A DNA stretch of 13,107 nucleotides from Scatosoma sp045645245 (lineage in GTDB: Bacteria; Bacillota; Clostridia; Christensenellales; Borkfalkiaceae), in contig JAZRIK010000100.1 in NCBI GenBank assembly GCA_045645245.1, positions 1-13,107 on the forward strand. Direction: 5' to 3'. Below the pieces are notes generated by a model. The model made no database searches and was not told the DNA's origin. It saw only the letters and a list, made by a program, of their open reading frames with translations. A program made the translations under genes and the position numbers. Shown in pieces: positions 1 to 7,233 of this stretch; position 1 is the stretch's first letter; each line of letters starts with the position of its first letter.

Positions 1-30
1 GGGCGCGTTTGCCATACCGCAAACGCGCCC
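1..30 (-). terminator. Probable intrinsic terminator of the secreted nuclease gene (U-tract outside window)
   Basis: A perfect 12-bp inverted repeat (1-12 with 19-30, arms GGGCGCGTTTGC and GCAAACGCGCCC) encloses a 6-base loop, 29 bases past the stop codon of the minus-strand nuclease gene. In minus orientation the expected U-run would lie left of position 1, outside the window, so termination is inferred from the stem and its position. On the plus strand no good T-run follows the stem. Confidence 0.6.
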
Positions 31-59
31 TTTCACCTTGTATTCAATTTTTTAAGCCG

Positions 60-3000
60 TTATGCCGCCCACGCACTCGGCGTAGTACGATTACTCTTAA
101 ACCAAGCCGTATCCTTAAACAGCGTGTTATTATTCGAGCAAGTGACCGTCAATGTTTTTCCGTCCGTACTCGATACGCAAATATCCCCGTTTAACGGCAA
201 ATTACCGCTCGTCGTATAATACGAAGGAATATAAACCTTATCCGTATATTTCGCAACGTTATTGATAAATTCTTGTTTGGGGAAATTATAACTCTTGCCA
301 CCCGCCTCACAGGTCGCCACCACCACTTTGGGTTGAATTACGGCAATCAAAGCCGCCGTGCTAGACGTATTGCTTCCGTGATGTCCCGCTTTATAAAACG
401 CCATTTTCGGCAAATTATTGCTTGCCACCAGCGACGCTTCGCCCGTCGATTCCAAATCCCCCGTGAAAAGGTAATGGTTATCCCCTTGCGAAATCATCAT
501 ACAAACAGAATAATCATTCTCGTTCGTGGTCGTTTGCTCGTAATATTTTTGATACAAAATATGCATCGTCACGCCCGCACCAAGCTCATAGCTACGCTTC
601 GCACCGTTTGCATTGTTCCAGCAATCGAGTGCGGTATAATGCACCGCCCCTGCCGACACTTCTTTATCCCGCCAAGTTTTATAATCGCTATAAATCGTTG
701 AAGAAGAGTTCGCATTCGGGAAATCAATAATTGTTTTACAAACGAAATTATTAAACACACCGTCCGTACCCTTGCTGCCAACAAACGCCGCAATATGATC
801 CTCGTGCGCGTGCGTAGCAATCACGTATTCGAGTACGCCGTCCGTACAATACTCTTGGATATATGGCACAATCGTCGCCGCAGAACCACGCGTAGCACCC
901 GCGTCCACCAATACTTCGGTATTACCCACCTTTATCAAAGCGCAATCGCCGTCGTCTTGTAAATTCGGGAAATAAATTTGCACCGCCGCCACCGAGCTGG
1001 TAGAACTACCGCCCGAGCAAGCGTTTGCCGACGAAGGCGTACTTACCCCCGCAGGCATCGATTGCCCAAACAACTGCCAAGCAAGTTCGGGATAATCGAC
1101 GAATACGTTCCTCGTACCCGTAATATCTTCCACAACGTCGTTTCTACCCATTTCCCAAGTATCGACAGGGTCTTCCGCCATCCATTTGAGAAGAACGCTC
1201 ATGCTCTCCATAACGCCGTCCGTGCCCCACATCTTCGAAGTGTTGCCCCAACGCACGTACACGTACAAAACAATACGCGCACAATCCCCGCGCAGGTCGT
1301 ATTGCCCGCCGCTCTCGCTGTTGGGATGATAATAGCTGCTACCTTCGCCGTATGCGGTATTCCCGCGCGAACTATTTTCCTGCACCCAAGTAGGAGGAAG
1401 CATCATAATATCATCTTCGTCTCGTCCGCCCAAACCTTTGCTGTTCGGCCAAGTATGCTCTCTATTCCAAGTCGCCGCGCTATCCCACGCCCCCGTTAAT
1501 TGTTTACCCGAATAGAACGAAGAAATATGCGCATAATCGTTTTCCACACAATCGGTATAACAATACATTTGTTTGGTTGCGTCATAGCTGGTTATCGTTT
1601 TATGCTTACTCGACATCAGCGTTTGCAAAGTCGAATACAAAGCACTATTTGGCGCAGTTGACTGCGAACTGCCGCCCGATAATTTCGACAAGTTTTCGTA
1701 GGTATAATTGCCCGTATAGAATGCGGTCGCATACGGCGTTAAGAAGGTAGCCGTTTCTTCGCGCGTACCCCAGTTTGCAAGATACGTACCGCTCGTATTA
1801 TAGGTAATGAGTTTTTCCCCGCAAACGGTGCATTTTCCGTCCGTTCCAACGCTATGCGCGCCCGTACCGCTCGTAGTTCCGCCGCCTTGACTGCCGCCAT
1901 TACCGCCGTTTGAGCCACCATTGTCGCCGCCGTTCGAGCCGCCGTTCGAGCCGCCGTTATCGCCGTTGTCGCCGCCATTCGACCCGCCGTTATCGCCCCC
2001 TTGATTGCCACCCGACGACGAGCCTGCATTTTCCACATAATTATCCCAAACGATATTCCAAACGGAAACGCGATCTACATTATTAGAGGAATTCCCACTT
2101 TTCGCATTATTAGCAAATTCAATGGTAAAATCCCCTAAAATCGGCTCGTCTAATTCCCATACAAAGGTGGATTTAGAATATTTCGCCCAACCCGTTTGCT
2201 CTAAGGTTTTGCTTGCAACCACTGCGCCTCCTACTTTGATACTAACCGTCATTCCAAACTGTGAATCCTTAAACGGAAAACCGTATGCAAACGACAATTT
2301 CGAAATTCCTTCTTCCAAAGTAGGGGAAACCAGCTTACCCTTGGCGCTCGATTTCCCGTTCAAGCAAACGCCGAACACCGTCGCATCCGTTCCAAACAAC
2401 GATTTATGGGTCGGATTCGAATCGTTGCTACCGCCTTGTAAAATCGCACTATTGGTCGCTTTCCAGCCGTTCGTAGTCGAATACGTACCATAAGAAGTAT
2501 TCGGGCTCCCATTGTTAATGGTATTCAAATCCGCTTGATAGCTTGCGGTGGTACCGTTTTCGCGCACGATATATTTTTCCACGGCAGCTTTCGTCTCCGC
2601 ACTCGCGTTGGGGTCTTGCAACACCAGCTCCGCCGCATCGGAAATCGAATAGGAAACCGCTTCCGTCGCATACACAACGCTTTCGCTTACCTTGATAAAC
2701 GATTGCGCGGTAATTTTGGTTGCATAATCACTTTGCGGAATCCCCATCACAACGGTATTCCAACCGCTATTATCCGCACGCCAAACCTGCGCCGCCACGT
2801 TTCTTGCTACACCGTAATCTTCAATGGTGACGGTCGTATAACAAGCCGCGTCCTTATACGTTTCCTTGGCGTTTGCACCCACGTCCGTTTTGAACCGAAT
2901 CCCCGACGTATTATAATCGTTTTGCGTTTCGTCGCTCACGCGCACGGACACGGAAGAAACGGAAAAACCCGTCAGCGACTGCTGCGCCGCAGCGGAAATA

Positions 3001-3074
3001 CCCGCCATGCCCGCGCCAAGCGAAACCAGCGCGCAAACTGCCGCTATCATCGACCATTTTTGTCTTTTGTACAT
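60..3074 (-). CDS. Secreted two-enzyme protein: endonuclease I domain fused to a ComEC-like metallo-beta-lactamase domain
   Basis: 1004-residue exported protein. Residues 1-30 form a Sec signal peptide (basic MYKRQK, hydrophobic core, AAA before Q31) with no lipobox, LPXTG or SLH anchor, so release from the cell is likely. About 31-175 is an unassigned domain. About 185-345 resembles the beta-sandwich that accompanies some endonuclease I proteins. About 348-402 is a Gly/Asn/Asp/Ser linker. About 420-665 is an endonuclease I (EndA/NucM) His-Me finger domain with WNREHTWPNS at 536-545: H540 is the expected general base, and E539 with N567 the expected metal ligands. About 700-985 is a metallo-beta-lactamase fold like the ComEC C-terminus: D724-A-G, THAHEDHI at 754-761 (H755, H757, D759, H760), TGD at 871-873, HHGS at 898-901. 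Both active sites look intact. The start is ATG with GGGGAG six bases upstream. A role in degrading extracellular DNA or nucleotides is inferred; the second domain's substrate is unknown. Confidence 0.88.
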   Translation of the reverse strand: MYKRQKWSMIAAVCALVSLGAGMAGISAAAQQSLTGFSVSSVSVRVSDETQNDYNTSGIRFKTDVGANAKETYKDAACYTTVTIEDYGVARNVAAQVWRADNSGWNTVVMGIPQSDYATKITAQSFIKVSESVVYATEAVSYSISDAAELVLQDPNASAETKAAVEKYIVRENGTTASYQADLNTINNGSPNTSYGTYSTTNGWKATNSAILQGGSNDSNPTHKSLFGTDATVFGVCLNGKSSAKGKLVSPTLEEGISKLSFAYGFPFKDSQFGMTVSIKVGGAVVASKTLEQTGWAKYSKSTFVWELDEPILGDFTIEFANNAKSGNSSNNVDRVSVWNIVWDNYVENAGSSSGGNQGGDNGGSNGGDNGDNGGSNGGSNGGDNGGSNGGNGGSQGGGTTSGTGAHSVGTDGKCTVCGEKLITYNTSGTYLANWGTREETATFLTPYATAFYTGNYTYENLSKLSGGSSQSTAPNSALYSTLQTLMSSKHKTITSYDATKQMYCYTDCVENDYAHISSFYSGKQLTGAWDSAATWNREHTWPNSKGLGGRDEDDIMMLPPTWVQENSSRGNTAYGEGSSYYHPNSESGGQYDLRGDCARIVLYVYVRWGNTSKMWGTDGVMESMSVLLKWMAEDPVDTWEMGRNDVVEDITGTRNVFVDYPELAWQLFGQSMPAGVSTPSSANACSGGSSTSSVAAVQIYFPNLQDDGDCALIKVGNTEVLVDAGATRGSAATIVPYIQEYCTDGVLEYVIATHAHEDHIAAFVGSKGTDGVFNNFVCKTIIDFPNANSSSTIYSDYKTWRDKEVSAGAVHYTALDCWNNANGAKRSYELGAGVTMHILYQKYYEQTTTNENDYSVCMMISQGDNHYLFTGDLESTGEASLVASNNLPKMAFYKAGHHGSNTSSTAALIAVIQPKVVVATCEAGGKSYNFPKQEFINNVAKYTDKVYIPSYYTTSGNLPLNGDICVSSTDGKTLTVTCSNNNTLFKDTAWFKSNRTTPSAWAA
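1881..2013 (-). repeat. Low-complexity coding repeat (GGDNGGSNGG-type linker)
   Basis: Imperfect tandem units of 9-12 bases encode a flexible run of Gly-Gly-Asp-Asn and Gly-Gly-Ser-Asn between the beta-sandwich and endonuclease domains of the secreted nuclease. The reading frame is kept throughout. Such tracts are prone to unit gain or loss, so linker length may vary between strains. Confidence 0.8.
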
Positions 3075-3128
3075 ATCAAACTCCCCGAAATTACTCTTTT
3101 TTATTCTTTAACGTACTCTTATTTATGT

Positions 3129-3159
3129 ATTATACCACTTTTCCACCCTATTTTGTCAA
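3129..3159 (-). promoter_or_regulatory. Sigma-A-type promoter of the secreted nuclease gene (extended -10)
   Basis: Read on the minus strand: TTGACA (3154-3159), a 19-base spacer, then TATAAT (3129-3134) preceded by TGG, an extended -10. The spacer is two bases longer than ideal, which the TG motif could offset. The -10 lies about 55 bases upstream of the ATG, leaving a short leader. This gives the nuclease its own transcription start, apart from the operon upstream. Confidence 0.75.
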
Positions 3160-3162
3160 GCA

Positions 3163-3183
3163 TTTTACACTAAAAGTGTAAAA
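3163..3183. promoter_or_regulatory. Perfect inverted repeat next to the nuclease -35 element (candidate operator)
   Basis: TTTTACACT (3163-3171) and AGTGTAAAA (3175-3183) form a perfect 9-bp palindrome around three A bases. It ends three bases upstream of the nuclease -35 hexamer. The AT-rich arms and lack of a following T-run argue against a terminator for ddl. The size and placement suit a repressor or activator binding site; the regulator is unknown. Confidence 0.4.
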
Positions 3184-3195
3184 ATCGCCCCTTTT

Positions 3196-3235
3196 GTCAT
3201 TGCGAACGGAGCGCAAGCGCAGTGCGGCAATTCCC
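3196..3235 (+). repeat. Dispersed intergenic repeat, copy A
   Basis: A 36-base core (3196-3231), starting GTCATTGCGA and ending GCGGCAAT, matches the stretch at 11696-11731 with four substitutions and no gaps, in the same orientation. The ends (ATTGC and GCAAT) and inner GCGC segments allow an imperfect hairpin. It lies between the ddl stop and the nuclease promoter. The form recalls the small REP-like elements common between bacterial genes. Confidence 0.65.
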
Positions 3236-3265
3236 AAGATAGAATGAATTGAAAACCGTTGCCCT

Positions 3266-4399
3266 TCACTTCCTACTCACCCCGTCCAAAATCCCCGTCA
3301 TCGGCAGCTTTTTCTCTTCCGATTTTTGCACAATCGCTTCATCCACCAAATCGCCAAAAAACGTCCGCGCGTCCGAAACACGCTCACAAAACAAATAATA
3401 GGCAAGCGAGCCGGGTACGGTATTCACTTCGCAAAGATACGCCTGCGCGTTATGTACCAAAAAATCCATACGCACCACGCCAAAAAGGTTCATTCGCTTA
3501 TAAATCGTTTTCGTATAAGAGCGAATTTTATCCCGCAATTCCCCCTTGATCGCATACCTGCCCCCGTCCTTTTGCCCATTTTCCGTCATTTTACCAGCCA
3601 TTCCGTCCGAAGTGCGCTTCACGTACTTTTCTTCAAACGAATACACCCCCGCCCCAAACGCAATTTCTGGTTCCGACACGCAAATCTCGCCCTTAATCAT
3701 ACACGCCGCGCAATTCACGTCCAGCTTATCAGCCAAATATTTTTCTACAATCGCGCGATCGTCCAAGGCAAAAACACTCTCGATTGCCGCTTTCGCTTCC
3801 TGTTCGTTTCTCGCCACCGCAATCCCGATCGACGAGCCCAAATGCGCGGGCTTTACCACTACGGGGTATTTGAGCCGCCCTTCGATGCTTTTGAGTAAAA
3901 ACGCCCCGCGCTTTTGATAATCTCGCTCGTTCACGCGGATATAATCGACGGTCGGCACGCCCAGCGCACGCATAAACAGTTTGGTCGTACACTTATCCAT
4001 AAACACGCCCGACGCCGTCAAATCGGGCGACGCGCACGCAATGCCGTTCCATTCCGCCAACGCAGCCACGCCGCCCCCTTCCGCCAAGCCCCCGTGACAG
4101 CAGTTGAGTATCACGTCCACCTTCCCAACCGCTTTCACCTTTTTTCTCGTCGAATTCCACATATACAAAATTCCGCCGTCCAAAAACACGCGCTTAAATG
4201 CAGCCACGTCTTTTTTCTTAAACACGCGCAAATCCGTCATCTCACTCGCTGAATACATACCGCCGTCGGTATGTACGTATAAAGGAATAATTTGATATTT
4301 TTCCTTATCCATTACGTTCATCACAAACACCCCCGTCAGCACGGAGATTTCGTTTTCCACCGACTTCCCACCAAACAACACCGCAACTCTCAAACGCAA
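3266..4399 (-). CDS. ddl: D-alanine--D-alanine ligase-like ATP-grasp enzyme
   Basis: Joins two D-alanines with ATP to make the dipeptide that MurF adds to the peptidoglycan precursor. About 377 residues, normal for Ddl. Visible marks, numbered from the start chosen here: N-terminal FGGKS (9-13) with E17; HGGLAEGG (102-109); ATP-grasp lysine in PVVVKPA with GSS following (about 179-190); VRMDF; and EVNTVPG (324-330), matching the family's E-x-N-T-x-P-G. Two features depart from the norm. The usual HGxxGEDG box reads HGGLAEGG, and the omega-loop after YSFEEKY carries an extra polar stretch (about 262-280). The start is taken as TTG at 4397-4399, because GGAGGTG (4406-4412) sits six bases before it; the GTG at 4406-4408 is part of that SD and a poor start. 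It is last in the operon, about 60 bases after the murF-like gene. Specificity for D-Ala over D-Lac or D-Ser is not provable here. Confidence 0.85.
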   Translation of the reverse strand: MRLRVAVLFGGKSVENEISVLTGVFVMNVMDKEKYQIIPLYVHTDGGMYSASEMTDLRVFKKKDVAAFKRVFLDGGILYMWNSTRKKVKAVGKVDVILNCCHGGLAEGGGVAALAEWNGIACASPDLTASGVFMDKCTTKLFMRALGVPTVDYIRVNERDYQKRGAFLLKSIEGRLKYPVVVKPAHLGSSIGIAVARNEQEAKAAIESVFALDDRAIVEKYLADKLDVNCAACMIKGEICVSEPEIAFGAGVYSFEEKYVKRTSDGMAGKMTENGQKDGGRYAIKGELRDKIRSYTKTIYKRMNLFGVVRMDFLVHNAQAYLCEVNTVPGSLAYYLFCERVSDARTFFGDLVDEAIVQKSEEKKLPMTGILDGVSRK

Positions 4400-4405
4400 A
4401 AAAAA

Positions 4406-4412
4406 CACCTCC
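4406..4412 (-). promoter_or_regulatory. Ribosome binding site that decides the ddl start (GGAGGTG)
   Basis: A near-perfect anti-16S match read on the minus strand, six T bases before TTG at 4397-4399. The longest open frame would start at a GTG inside this SD, which is not credible. Confidence 0.75.
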
Positions 4413-4459
4413 GCACTTTATTCTTGGCTTTGGTGTTTCTTTCGTTTTTTAGTCCGCAA

Positions 4460-6073
4460 TCAATACACGTCAGGCAAATCATTCAAAAAGAGTACGCAAT
4501 CCCCCTGCTGAATCCACGCCCCAACCGCGTGCTGCGCCATCTCCAAGGTAGGCACAACCAGCACGCGCGCACCGTCGCCGCCCGCCGATAAATACCCCTT
4601 CTTTACCGCCGTCACCAGCGTTTCGCCGACCAAAATCACTTTATCCACACCCGCGGAAAAAATAATTTCGCCCAACCGCGCGTTGAGTTCTTCTTCTAAT
4701 ACGCCGCCTTCGACAATCCCCGGCGTGACTACGCAGGTGCGGCTTTCAAACCGCGCAAGCGCTTTTAACGCCTGTTCCGCGCCCACGATATTGCAATTAT
4801 ACCCATCGTCCAAAATATACGCCCCGCCGCTTGTGATGAGCTGTAAACGATGCGCAATCGGCTGCAATTTTTTGATACCGCTTGCAATTTGTTCTACCGA
4901 CAAGCCCAAGCACTCGTAAGCAAGCTTTGCCGCAAGCGTAATATTCTCCGCCGCCGCGTCGCCGAGCAACGCCGTTTCCACGGCAAGCTCTTCATTGCCC
5001 AGCCGCAAGGTAAAGCAGGTTTTCGTCGCCTGCAAATGCTTTTCAATAACGTCGCTTTCGCCCGCATAAATCACGCATTCGTCGATGTATTCCTTTTCAA
5101 ACGCGCGCTCGATACGCTCGTTTAAGCTTTCGCCGCAAACGACCGCCGCGCCGCTTTTCAAAATTTCACTCTTTTCTATAAACGCGTTTTCCACGCTTCC
5201 AAACGACTGAATATGCTGCTCGCATACCCCCGTAAAAATCGCAAAATCGGGTTTTACAAGTGCGCAAAGCTTGGCAATATCCCCGCGCTTTCTCGCCCCC
5301 ATTTCCACGATCAGCACCTGTTTATTTTCAAAATCTTCCGAAAATACCGTTTTCGCTACCCCGATAGGCGTGTTATACGACGCAGGCGTCGCAACCACGC
5401 TGTATTTCTCGCTTAAAATGGTTTGCAGAATATTTTTCACCGACGTTTTGCCGTAGCTTCCCACCACGCCAACGCGAATCATTTCCTTTTCATCTAATAC
5501 CTGCCCCGCCCGTTTTACAAATTTTTCATTGTGCAAGCTTTCAAACGGAGCGATAATCGCATTTGCCGCAAGCAATAAAAACGGCAACAGCGCAGGCATA
5601 ACGGCAAAGGGAATATACGCAATCAGCCCATACAACGGCGAACCGTTTACCTTTGCCAAAAACCCCAAAAACGCAATAACGGCATACGAAGCGCAAGCGA
5701 CCAACAAGCCATACACAGCAAGCAGCCGCTGCCAACGCGCCGTCCTTACGGCAGGCACCTTTAAGGCAAGCTTACTGTCCGAATACGCATATCCAAGCAA
5801 CAACGCCACAAACGGAATTGCCGAGCACAGCAACGCGGCTTGCACGCCTAAAAAGGAAAAGCAAAGCGCAGTAATCGTGGAAGCCAACGCCAAGCACAGC
5901 GCCAACACGCACAAACGGTTAAACAGCATATTTTCTTTTTTGAAGAGCCATTTGATAAACGCACGGTTTTTATACCCTGTCTGTTGCATCACGCCCAACG
6001 TTTTGAGCGTCATAATCACAAACAAGGTCGCGCAAACGATACACGCCGCTATCCTTTCCATCGTTTCAATCAT
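4460..6073 (-). CDS. murF: MurF-like Mur ligase with an N-terminal multi-pass membrane domain
   Basis: The C-terminal part, about residues 198-537, is a Mur ligase resembling MurF, which adds D-Ala-D-Ala to the UDP-MurNAc-tripeptide using ATP. Seen: P-loop GSYGKTS (205-211), VEMGAR (256-261), FTGVCEQH (280-287), KSE (301-303, a candidate for the carbamylated lysine region) and DDGYNCN (422-428), matching the family's D-D-x-Y-N box. Unlike ordinary cytosolic MurF of about 450 residues, it has about 185 extra N-terminal residues with some five hydrophobic segments (about 8-28, 54-75, 79-97, 115-139, 148-176), so the enzyme is probably membrane-bound. The ATG start overlaps the hydrolase stop by 8 bases, with AGAGGAA seven bases upstream, implying coupled translation. 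Adjacency to ddl supports the MurF assignment over MurE or CapB-like ligases, but substrate is inferred. Confidence 0.8.
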   Translation of the reverse strand: MIETMERIAACIVCATLFVIMTLKTLGVMQQTGYKNRAFIKWLFKKENMLFNRLCVLALCLALASTITALCFSFLGVQAALLCSAIPFVALLLGYAYSDSKLALKVPAVRTARWQRLLAVYGLLVACASYAVIAFLGFLAKVNGSPLYGLIAYIPFAVMPALLPFLLLAANAIIAPFESLHNEKFVKRAGQVLDEKEMIRVGVVGSYGKTSVKNILQTILSEKYSVVATPASYNTPIGVAKTVFSEDFENKQVLIVEMGARKRGDIAKLCALVKPDFAIFTGVCEQHIQSFGSVENAFIEKSEILKSGAAVVCGESLNERIERAFEKEYIDECVIYAGESDVIEKHLQATKTCFTLRLGNEELAVETALLGDAAAENITLAAKLAYECLGLSVEQIASGIKKLQPIAHRLQLITSGGAYILDDGYNCNIVGAEQALKALARFESRTCVVTPGIVEGGVLEEELNARLGEIIFSAGVDKVILVGETLVTAVKKGYLSAGGDGARVLVVPTLEMAQHAVGAWIQQGDCVLFLNDLPDVY

Positions 6074-6767
6074 ACAAAAATTCCTCTACTAATAAATGAA
6101 ATACAAGCGGATTTTCCGCAAACGCAAAATGCCCGCCGTCCATAATTTTCATCTCCGCATTTGCAAACGCGTCCAAATACGCCTTCGCTTCCGCCATCGT
6201 CGTCACGTTATCGTTTTTTCCTTGAATAATCCGCACACGGTTTTGCACCTGACGCGCACACCCGCGCAAATCTTCATTAACGATTTTTTTATAGCTCTCT
6301 TTCATTAACGGGGAAAGCGTTTTATATTCCGCACTCCCAAACTTCCGCTCTGCAAACGCAGGCGCAAATTTTTTAACCAACCGATACGCCTTCACCTTGC
6401 ACCGATACAAAAACCCGCGATTCATAATCACACCCGCAGGCCCCGTCAAAATAATTTTGCCAAACGCTTGCTTATTTTGGCTCGCCAGCTTCACCGCCAC
6501 TCTACACCCAAACGAGTGCGCGATCACGTGCGGTTTTTTTAAGTTCAAAGCAGACATAACGTCTTGCAGCCAAGCGGCATAATCTCCCACGGAAAAGGCA
6601 CTCGTCAAATACCTGCTATGCCCAAATCCCAAAAAATCGATGGCAGTCACCCTATAAAATTTAGAAAAATACGCCACCTGCGCGGCAAACGCTTCCTTGG
6701 ACGAAAGATACCCGTGCAACAAAAGCAAATCCTTTCCCGTTCCCTTTTGTACGTACGCCACACCCAA
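6066..6767 (-). CDS. Alpha/beta-hydrolase fold protein
   Basis: About 233 residues with a complete catalytic triad pattern: oxyanion loop HGYLSS (18-23), nucleophile elbow AHSFG with S85, probable acid D186 in GKNDNVT, and H213 in GGHFAF. No signal peptide, so cytoplasmic. The family covers esterases, lipases, C-C hydrolases and haloperoxidases, and the sequence does not say which. It sits between rimI and the murF-like gene and overlaps the latter by 8 bases, which hints at an envelope-related role (inference). The start is uncertain. No ATG exists at the N-terminus; TTG at 6765-6767 (used here) and GTG at 6759-6761 are options. The best SD, AAGGGGG near 6785-6795, is about 23 bases before the TTG, which is too far, so a rarer upstream start such as ACG cannot be excluded. 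Confidence 0.78.
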   Translation of the reverse strand: MGVAYVQKGTGKDLLLLHGYLSSKEAFAAQVAYFSKFYRVTAIDFLGFGHSRYLTSAFSVGDYAAWLQDVMSALNLKKPHVIAHSFGCRVAVKLASQNKQAFGKIILTGPAGVIMNRGFLYRCKVKAYRLVKKFAPAFAERKFGSAEYKTLSPLMKESYKKIVNEDLRGCARQVQNRVRIIQGKNDNVTTMAEAKAYLDAFANAEMKIMDGGHFAFAENPLVFHLLVEEFLYD

Positions 6768-6795
6768 GCTTTCTAAATCCGTTTTTACTGCCCCC

Positions 6796-7233
6796 TTATA
6801 ACCGCTTTTTCATCTCCACGGCACTTTCGCCGTTTGCATAATATTTCTCGCGCAAATGGAATGCTTCAAACCCACGGCTCAAATACAACCGCTGCGCCGC
6901 CAAATTACTCTCCCGCACTTCCAAAAAAACTTCCTGCGCCCCCTTTTGTTTTACGAGTGCTAAAAACGCGTCGAGTACGCGCGCGCCCAGGCCTTGTTTT
7001 CGATATGTAGGCGCAATCGCAATACGCAAAAGCTCCGCATTTTCAAATAAGGACAAACCCAACGCGTATCCAACGGACTTGCCGTCCAAATGCAAAATCA
7101 CGCCGCAAAAATCCCGTCTTTCCAAGGTCGAAGCAATCATTTCCTTCGACCAACCGTCCGAAAAGCACGAACACTCTAACAAAGCGAGCGTTTCCACGTC
7201 CAAATCACAAATTTCCCGCACGCTCACTTGCAT
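6796..7233 (-). CDS. rimI: Ribosomal protein S18 alanine N-acetyltransferase (GNAT)
   Basis: 145 residues, the usual RimI length. GNAT-family enzymes transfer acetyl from acetyl-CoA; RimI acts on the N-terminal alanine of ribosomal protein bS18. Seen: the acetyl-CoA loop RKQGLGA (78-84), then LEVRESN and the conserved LYxxxGF segment with Y117, the typical general acid position. The location directly after tsaB is the classic arrangement tsaE-tsaB-rimI in Firmicutes and is the main reason to prefer RimI over other GNATs. The ATG start overlaps the tsaB end by 10 bases, with GGAGAT six bases upstream. Confidence 0.88.
   Translation of the reverse strand: MQVSVREICDLDVETLALLECSCFSDGWSKEMIASTLERRDFCGVILHLDGKSVGYALGLSLFENAELLRIAIAPTYRKQGLGARVLDAFLALVKQKGAQEVFLEVRESNLAAQRLYLSRGFEAFHLREKYYANGESAVEMKKRL

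Noticed and set aside
1881..2013. Repeated CCGCCGTT-type units as a possible CRISPR or minisatellite
   Set aside because: No regular repeat-spacer pattern; the units keep frame and encode a Gly-rich linker.
2535..3173. Plus-strand open frame of 212 codons overlapping the 5' part of the secreted nuclease gene
   Set aside because: It is antisense to a gene with a clear signal peptide, and the predicted protein is Arg/His-rich with no domain pattern and no SD; a shadow frame.
3163..3183. Terminator for ddl
   Set aside because: The stem is AT-rich and lacks a T-run in the minus direction; it abuts the nuclease -35, so an operator is likelier.
4400..4408. GTG start for ddl at 4406-4408
   Set aside because: The GTG is part of the GGAGGTG SD itself and has no SD of its own; TTG at 4397-4399 is correctly spaced.
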